Source: Antennarius striatus
Lineage: Eukaryota > Chordata > Actinopteri > Lophiiformes > Antennariidae
Assembly (NCBI RefSeq): GCF_040054535.1
Contig: NC_090797.1
Coordinates: 820,001-884,000 of the forward strand
Reading direction: 5' to 3'
DNA length: 64,000 bases
Below are positions 58,351 through 64,000 of this stretch, one piece after another. Position numbers and translations under genes: made by a program. Positions within the stretch are counted from its first letter, which is position 1, and every line of letters begins with the position of its first letter. A model generated the notes under the pieces. That model was not told the origin of the DNA and did no database searches. It was given only the letters and a program-made list of their open reading frames with translations.

Positions 58351-61275
58351 CAAAAAAAAAAAAAAATTATACTCACTGACTGATCCAAAAAAAAATTTTT
58401 TTAGACTGACACAAAAAACATTTTTTTAGATCGACTGACCAAAAATGTTGTGTTTGACTGGCTAACACAAAAAAATTTCTTAAGACTAACCGACTAAAAA
58501 AAAAGAAGTTTTTAGATCAACTGAACGACCCAAAAAATTTTTTTTTGATTGACCCAAAAACATTTTTTAGATTGGCCAACCAAAACAATTTCTTAGACCG
58601 ACCAAAAAATGTTTTTATCTGACTGACCAACAAGTTTTTAAACTGGCCAACGAAAAAAAAAATTTTTGTCCGACCGTCCAAAAACAGTTTGTTTAGACCA
58701 ACCGACCAAAAAATTTTTCTTTAGACCCACTGACCAAAGAAACTTTTTTTTAGACCGGCCAACCAAAAAAAATTTGTTTAGACCGACCAATCAAAATTTT
58801 TTTTATCTGACCGACCAAAACCATTTTTTTACACGAGCCAACCAAAACACTTTTTTTATCCAACCGACCAAAAAAAATTTTTTAACCGACCGACCAAAGA
58901 TTTTTTTAAAGCGACTGACCAAAGCATGTTTTTAGACTGACCTACCAAAAGCAAGTGTGTTTAGACCGACTAATCAAAGAAAAATTTTTGACCGACCAAA
59001 AACTATTTTTTTTAGACTAACTGACCAACCCAAAAGAACTTTTTTTGATGGACCCAAAAACATTATTTAGTCTGGCCAACCAAAACAATTTTTTTACACC
59101 GACCAAAAAATTTGTTTTATCCGACCGACCAAAAACAATTTGTTTAGACCAAGCGACCAAAATTTTTTTTGAACGACTCACCAAAAAAAATTTTTTTAAC
59201 AACCGACCAAACAAAATTTTTTATCTGACCGACCAAAAAAATTTTTTTAGATGAGCCAACCAAAACTTTTTTTTATCCAACCAACCAAAAAAATTTTTTT
59301 AACCGACCGACCAAAAACTTTTTTTGGAACGACCAATCAAACAAAACTTTTTATCTGACCAACCAGATAAATTTTTTTAGACGAGCCAACCAAATAACTT
59401 TTTTTTATCCAACCGACCAAAAAAAGTTTTTTTAACCGACCGACCAAAAAAACTTTTTTTAAACGACCGACCAAAAAAAAGTTTCAATCGACCGACCAAA
59501 CAAATTTTTTTATCTGACCGACCAAAAAAATTTCTTTGAACGACTGACCAAAAAAAATTTTTTTTAACAACCGACCCCAAAAACTTTTTTATCTGACCGA
59601 CCAAAAACAGTTTTTTAGACGAGCCAACCAAAGAACTTTTTTTTATCCAACCGACCAAAAAAATTTTTTTGAATGACCGACCAAAATAAATGTTTTTAAC
59701 TGACCGACCAAACAAAATTTTTTATCTGACCGACCAAAAAAATTTTTTTAACCGACTGACCAAAAAACATTTTTTTGAATGACCGACCAAAAAAATATTT
59801 CAACTGACCGACCAAACAAAATGTTTTATCTAACCGACCAAAAAAATTTGTTTTAACCGACCGACCAAAAAAATTTTTCAACCAACCGACCAAAAAAATT
59901 TTTTTGGAATGATCAACCCAAAAAATTTTTTTGAACGACCGACCAAAAAAAATTTTTTTAAACCGACTGACCAAAAACAATTTTTTTGAACGACCGACCA
60001 AAAAATATTTCAACCGACCGACCAAACAAAATTTTTTATCTAACCAACAAAAAACATTTTTTTTAACCGACAGACCAAAAAAATTTTTTAGACGAGCCAA
60101 CCAAAGAACTTTTTTTTATCCACCCGACCAAAAATTTTTTTTGAATGACCGACAAAAAAAATTTTTTTTGGAACGACTGACCAAAAAATTTTTTTGAACA
60201 CCGACCAAAAAATATTTCAACCGACCGACCAAACAAAATTTTTTATCTAACCGACCAAAAAAATCTTTTTATCCGACTGACCAAAAACAATTTGTTTAGA
60301 CCAAGCGACCAAAAAATTTTTTTGAACGACTCACCAAAAAAAATTTTTTTAACAACCGACCAAAACAAAATTTTTTATCTGACCAACCAAATAAATTTTT
60401 TAGACGAGCCAACCAAATAACTTTTTTTTATCCAACCGACCAAATAAAGTTTTTTTAACCGACCGACCAAAAAAACTTTTTTTTAACGACCGACCAAAAA
60501 AATGTTTCAATCGACCGACCAACAAATTTTTTTATCTGACCGACCAAAAAAATTTCTTTGAACGACTGACCAAAAAAAATTTTTTTTAACAACTGACCCC
60601 AAAAACTTTTCTATCTGACCGACCAAAAACATTTTTTTAGACGAGCCAACCAAAGAACTTTTTTTTATCCAACCGACCAAAAAAATTTTTTTGAATGACC
60701 GACCAAAAAAATATTTCAACTGACCGACCAAACAAAATGTTTTATCTGACCGACCAAAAAAATTTTTTTAGACGAGCAAACCAAATAACTTTTTTTTATC
60801 TAACCGACCAAAAAATTTTTTTTTAACCGAACGACCAAAAAACATTTTTTTGAATGACCGACCAAAAAAATTTTTTTTCGAACAACCGACCAAAAAATTT
60901 TTTTTATCTGACCGACCAAAAAAATTCTTTTAGATGAGCCAACCAAAAACCTATTTTTGTCCAACTGACCAAAAAAAAATTTTTTATGCGACCGACCAAA
61001 GATTTTTTTAAAGCGACTGACCAAAGCATGTCTTTAGACTGACTGACCAAAAAAAAATGTTTTAGATGAGCCAACCAAAAAACTTTTTTTATCTAACTGA
61101 CCAAAAAAAATTTTTTTAACCGACCGACCAAAAAAAATTTTTTGAACGACTGACCAAACAAAATTTTGTATCTGACCAACCAAAAAAAATTTTTTAGACA
61201 AGCCAACCAAAAACCTTTTTTTGTCCAACCAACCCAAAAAAATTTTTTTAACCGACCGACCAAAAAAGTTTGTTT
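58351..61275 (+). repeat. GACCGACC-A7T7 satellite array with higher-order period
   Basis: About 2.9 kb of roughly 27-33 bp units, each GACCGACC (or GACNAACC) followed by an A run and a T run. Neighbouring units differ, but blocks recur: the segment at 59379-59700 is repeated about 1,023 bp later at 60402-60720, and the segment at 59147 recurs at 60299 with a 129-bp length difference. Frames through it encode FFLVGRSKK-like repeats and are not genes. Confidence 0.9.
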
Positions 61276-63582
61276 TGAACGCCCGACCTAAACTTAAACC
61301 TAAACCGACCTAAATCCTAAACCTAACCCTAACCTAACTCTAACCCACCCTAACCCTAATCCTGAACCTAACCCTAACCCTCTAACTCTAACCTAACCCT
61401 AACGCTAAATTAAACCCTTACCTTAACCCCTACCCTAGCCCTAACCCTAAACTTAACCATAACCCTACCCAAAAGTTAACCCTAACCCTAACTTAACCAT
61501 AACCCTAACCCTACACTTAGCCTACCCTAACCCTAAACTTAACCATAACCCTAACCCGAACCTAACCCCAAACTTAACCCTAATGTTAACCCTAACCCTA
61601 CCCCTAAAATTAACCCTACCCCTAAAATTAACCCTAACCTTAACCCTACACTTACCCTAACCCTAATCCTAAACTTGACCCTAACCCTAAAGTTAACCCT
61701 AACCCAACCGTAACCCTAACCCTAACCCTAAACTTAACCATAACCCTAACCCTTACCTAAACCCAAACTTAACCCTAATATTAACCCTAACCCTAACCCT
61801 ACACTTACCCTAACCCTAATCCTAAACTTGACCCTAACCCTAAAATTAACCCTAACCCTACCCTAACCCTAACCCTAAACTTAACCCTAACCCTAAACTT
61901 AACCCTAACTCTAAACTTAACCCTAACCCCAACCCTAACCCTAACCCTACACTTACCCTAACCCTAATCCTAAACTTGACCCTAACCCTAAAGTTAACCC
62001 TACCCTAACCCTAAACTTAACCCTAACCCTAAACTTAACCCTAACCCTAAACTTAACCCTAACCCTAACCCCAACCCTAACCCTAACCCTAATGCTAAAT
62101 TTAACCCTAACCTTAACCCTAACCCTAACCCTACCCTAGCCCTAACCCTAAACTTAACCATAACCCTAACCCTACCCTAAAGTTAACCCTAACCCTAACG
62201 CTAAATTTAACCCTAACCTTAACCCTAACCCTAAACTTAACCATAACCCTAACCCTAATATTAACCCTAACCCTACACTTACCCTAACCCTAATCCTAAA
62301 CTTGACCCTAACCCTAAAATTAACCCTAACCCTACCCTAACCCTAACCCTAAACTTAACCCTAACCCTAAACTTAACCCTTACCCTAACCCTAACCCCAA
62401 CCCTAACCCTAACCATACACTTACCATAACCCTAATCCTAAACTTGACCCTAACCCTAAAGTTAACCCTAACCCTACCCTAACCCTAAACTTAACCCTAA
62501 CCCTAAACTTAACCCTAACCCTAAACTTAACCCTAACCCTAACCCCAACCCTAACCCTAACCCTAATGCTAAATTTAACCCTAACCTTAACCCTAACCCT
62601 AACCCTACCCTAGCCCTAACCCTAAACTTAACCATAACCCTAACCCTACCCTAAAGTTAACCCTAACCCTAACGCTAAATTTAACCCTAACCTTAACCCT
62701 AACCCTAAACTTAACCATAAACCTAACGCTAAATTTAACCCTAACCTTAACCCTAACCCTAACCCTAAACTTAACCTTAACCCTAACCCTACACTTAGCC
62801 TACCCTAACCCTAAACTTAACCCTAACCCTTACCTAAACCCAAACTTAACCCTAATATTAACCCTAACCCTACACTTACCCTAACCCTAATCCTAAACTT
62901 GACCCTAACCCTAAAGTTAACCCTAACCCTACCCTAACCCTAACCCTAAACTTAACCCTAACCCTAAACTTAACCCTAACCCTAAACTTAACCCTAACCC
63001 TAAACTTAACCCTAACCCCAACCCTAACCCTAACCCTAATGCTAAATTTAACCCTAACCTTAACCCTAACCCTAACCCTAACCCTAAACTTAACCATAAC
63101 CCTAACCCTACCCTAAAGTTAACCCTAACCCTAACGCTAAATTTAACCCTAACCCTAACCCTAACTTTAACCCTAACCCTACCCTAGCCCTAACCCTAAA
63201 CTTAACCATAACCCTAACCCTAACCCTACCCTAAAGTTAACCCTAACCCTACCCTAAACCTAACCCTAACCCTAAACTTAACCATAACCCTAACCCTACA
63301 CTAACCCCAACCTTAACCCTACCCCTAAAATTAACCCTAACCCTAACCATACACTAACCCTAACCTTCACCCTAACCCTACCCTAACCCTAAACTTAACC
63401 CTAACCCTGCCGTAACCCTAAACTTGACCCTAACCCTAAAGTTAACCCTAACCCTACCCTAACCCTACACTTACCCTTACCCTAAACTTAAACCTAACCC
63501 TACCCTAAACCTAACCCTAACCCTAAACTTAACCATAACCCTAACCCTAACCCTACACTAACCCCAACCTTAACCCTACCCC
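61276..63582. repeat. Degenerate telomere-like array, block 2
   Basis: About 2.3 kb of CCCTAA units mixed with AACTTAACC, AAGTTAACC and AAATTTAACC variants, C-rich strand on +. A marker AATCCTAAACTTGACC recurs at 61665, 61818, 61966, 62292, 62434 and 62889, giving a higher-order period of about 455-475 bp. At the left edge units mix with the satellite (CCGACCTAAACC near 61300). Confidence 0.9.
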
Positions 63583-64000
63583 TCGGTCGGTTAAAAAAAA
63601 TTTTTTGGTCGGTTGGACAAAAAACGTTTTTTGGTTGGGTCGTCTAAAAAATTTTTTTTGGTCGGTCACATCAAGAATTTTTTTTGGTCGATCATTCAAA
63701 AAAAGTTTTTTGGTCGGTTGGATAAAAAAAAGTTTTCTGGTTCGGTCGTCTAAAAAACTTTTTTTGGTCGGTCGTTCAAAAAACTTTTTTTGGTCGGTTG
63801 GATAAAAAAAAGTTTTTTGGTTGGCTCATCTGAAAAAATGTTTTTTGGACGGTTGGATAAAAAAAGTTTTTTGGTTGGGTTGCCTAAAAACATGTTTTTG
63901 GTCGGTCGTTCAAAAAACTTTTTTTTGGTCGGTCGGTTAAAAAACATTTTTTGGTTGGGTCGTCTAAAAAATTTTTTTTGGTCGGTCACATCAAGAAATT
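63583..64000 (-). repeat. GACCGACC-A7T7 satellite array, reversed
   Basis: Same satellite as at 58351 but reading GGTCGGTC on +, so it is inverted. It also contains a higher-order unit: the segment beginning GGTTGGGTCGTCTAAAAAAT at about 63631 recurs at 63953. It runs off the window end. Confidence 0.9.

Noticed and set aside
58666-63989. Many 60-134 residue frames rich in FFLVGRSKK or DRPKKFF in the satellite region
   Set aside because: They follow the A/T-core satellite in several frames on both strands; they are repeat artefacts.
1-64000. CRISPR array, operon, phage or prokaryotic defence system
   Set aside because: All tandem repeats are simple, minisatellite or satellite types; the genes are spliced vertebrate genes.

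Overview
The window looks like nuclear DNA of a bony fish, probably a compact-genome percomorph. Seven multi-exon genes have GT-AG introns, many only 70-150 bp, and encode vertebrate proteins. The spacers are full of long (CA)n/(TG)n microsatellites. I assigned genes by joining exons so that the reading frame was continuous at every junction and comparing with remembered vertebrate families; no database search was run.

Layout, left to right. 1-510 is an ACACAAGTAC minisatellite. 628-2817 (+) holds the last five coding exons of TRHDE, a TRH-degrading ectopeptidase. 2818-10219 is spacer with microsatellites, a long polypyrimidine tract and a G-rich minisatellite. 10220-14981 (+) is CPM, carboxypeptidase M, complete in 9 coding exons. 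18213-21580 (-) is DMTF1, a Myb-type transcription factor, 14 coding exons. 23157-26136 (+) is CWF19L1, 14 exons, head-to-head with DMTF1. 29942-32619 (-) is a V1a-type vasotocin receptor, 2 coding exons. 38868-51239 (+) is SRGAP1, 23 coding exons with a 3.8 kb first intron. 53289-55447 (-) is KICS2, a KICSTOR subunit, 3 exons. From about 57.7 kb to the window end there are no genes: degenerate CCCTAA telomere-like arrays alternate with an A/T-core GACCGACC satellite.

The genes do not form one pathway. TRHDE and CPM are cell-surface peptidases, the receptor responds to a neuropeptide, SRGAP1 shapes membranes downstream of Slit-Robo, KICS2 acts in amino-acid sensing by mTORC1, DMTF1 is nuclear, and CWF19L1 is linked to RNA processing. 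TRHDE, CPM, AVPR1A, SRGAP1 and KICS2 all lie on human 12q14-q21, so this is a conserved block with DMTF1 (human 7q) and CWF19L1 (human 10q) inside it.

I found no convincing new molecular system. The most unusual parts are the mirrored satellite/telomere-like block at the right end, a three-copy repeat family with an internal 64-bp expansion, a pair of pogo/Tigger-like MITEs, a GC-AG intron in SRGAP1 next to a 27-base C run, and dinucleotide repeats placed directly on splice sites.
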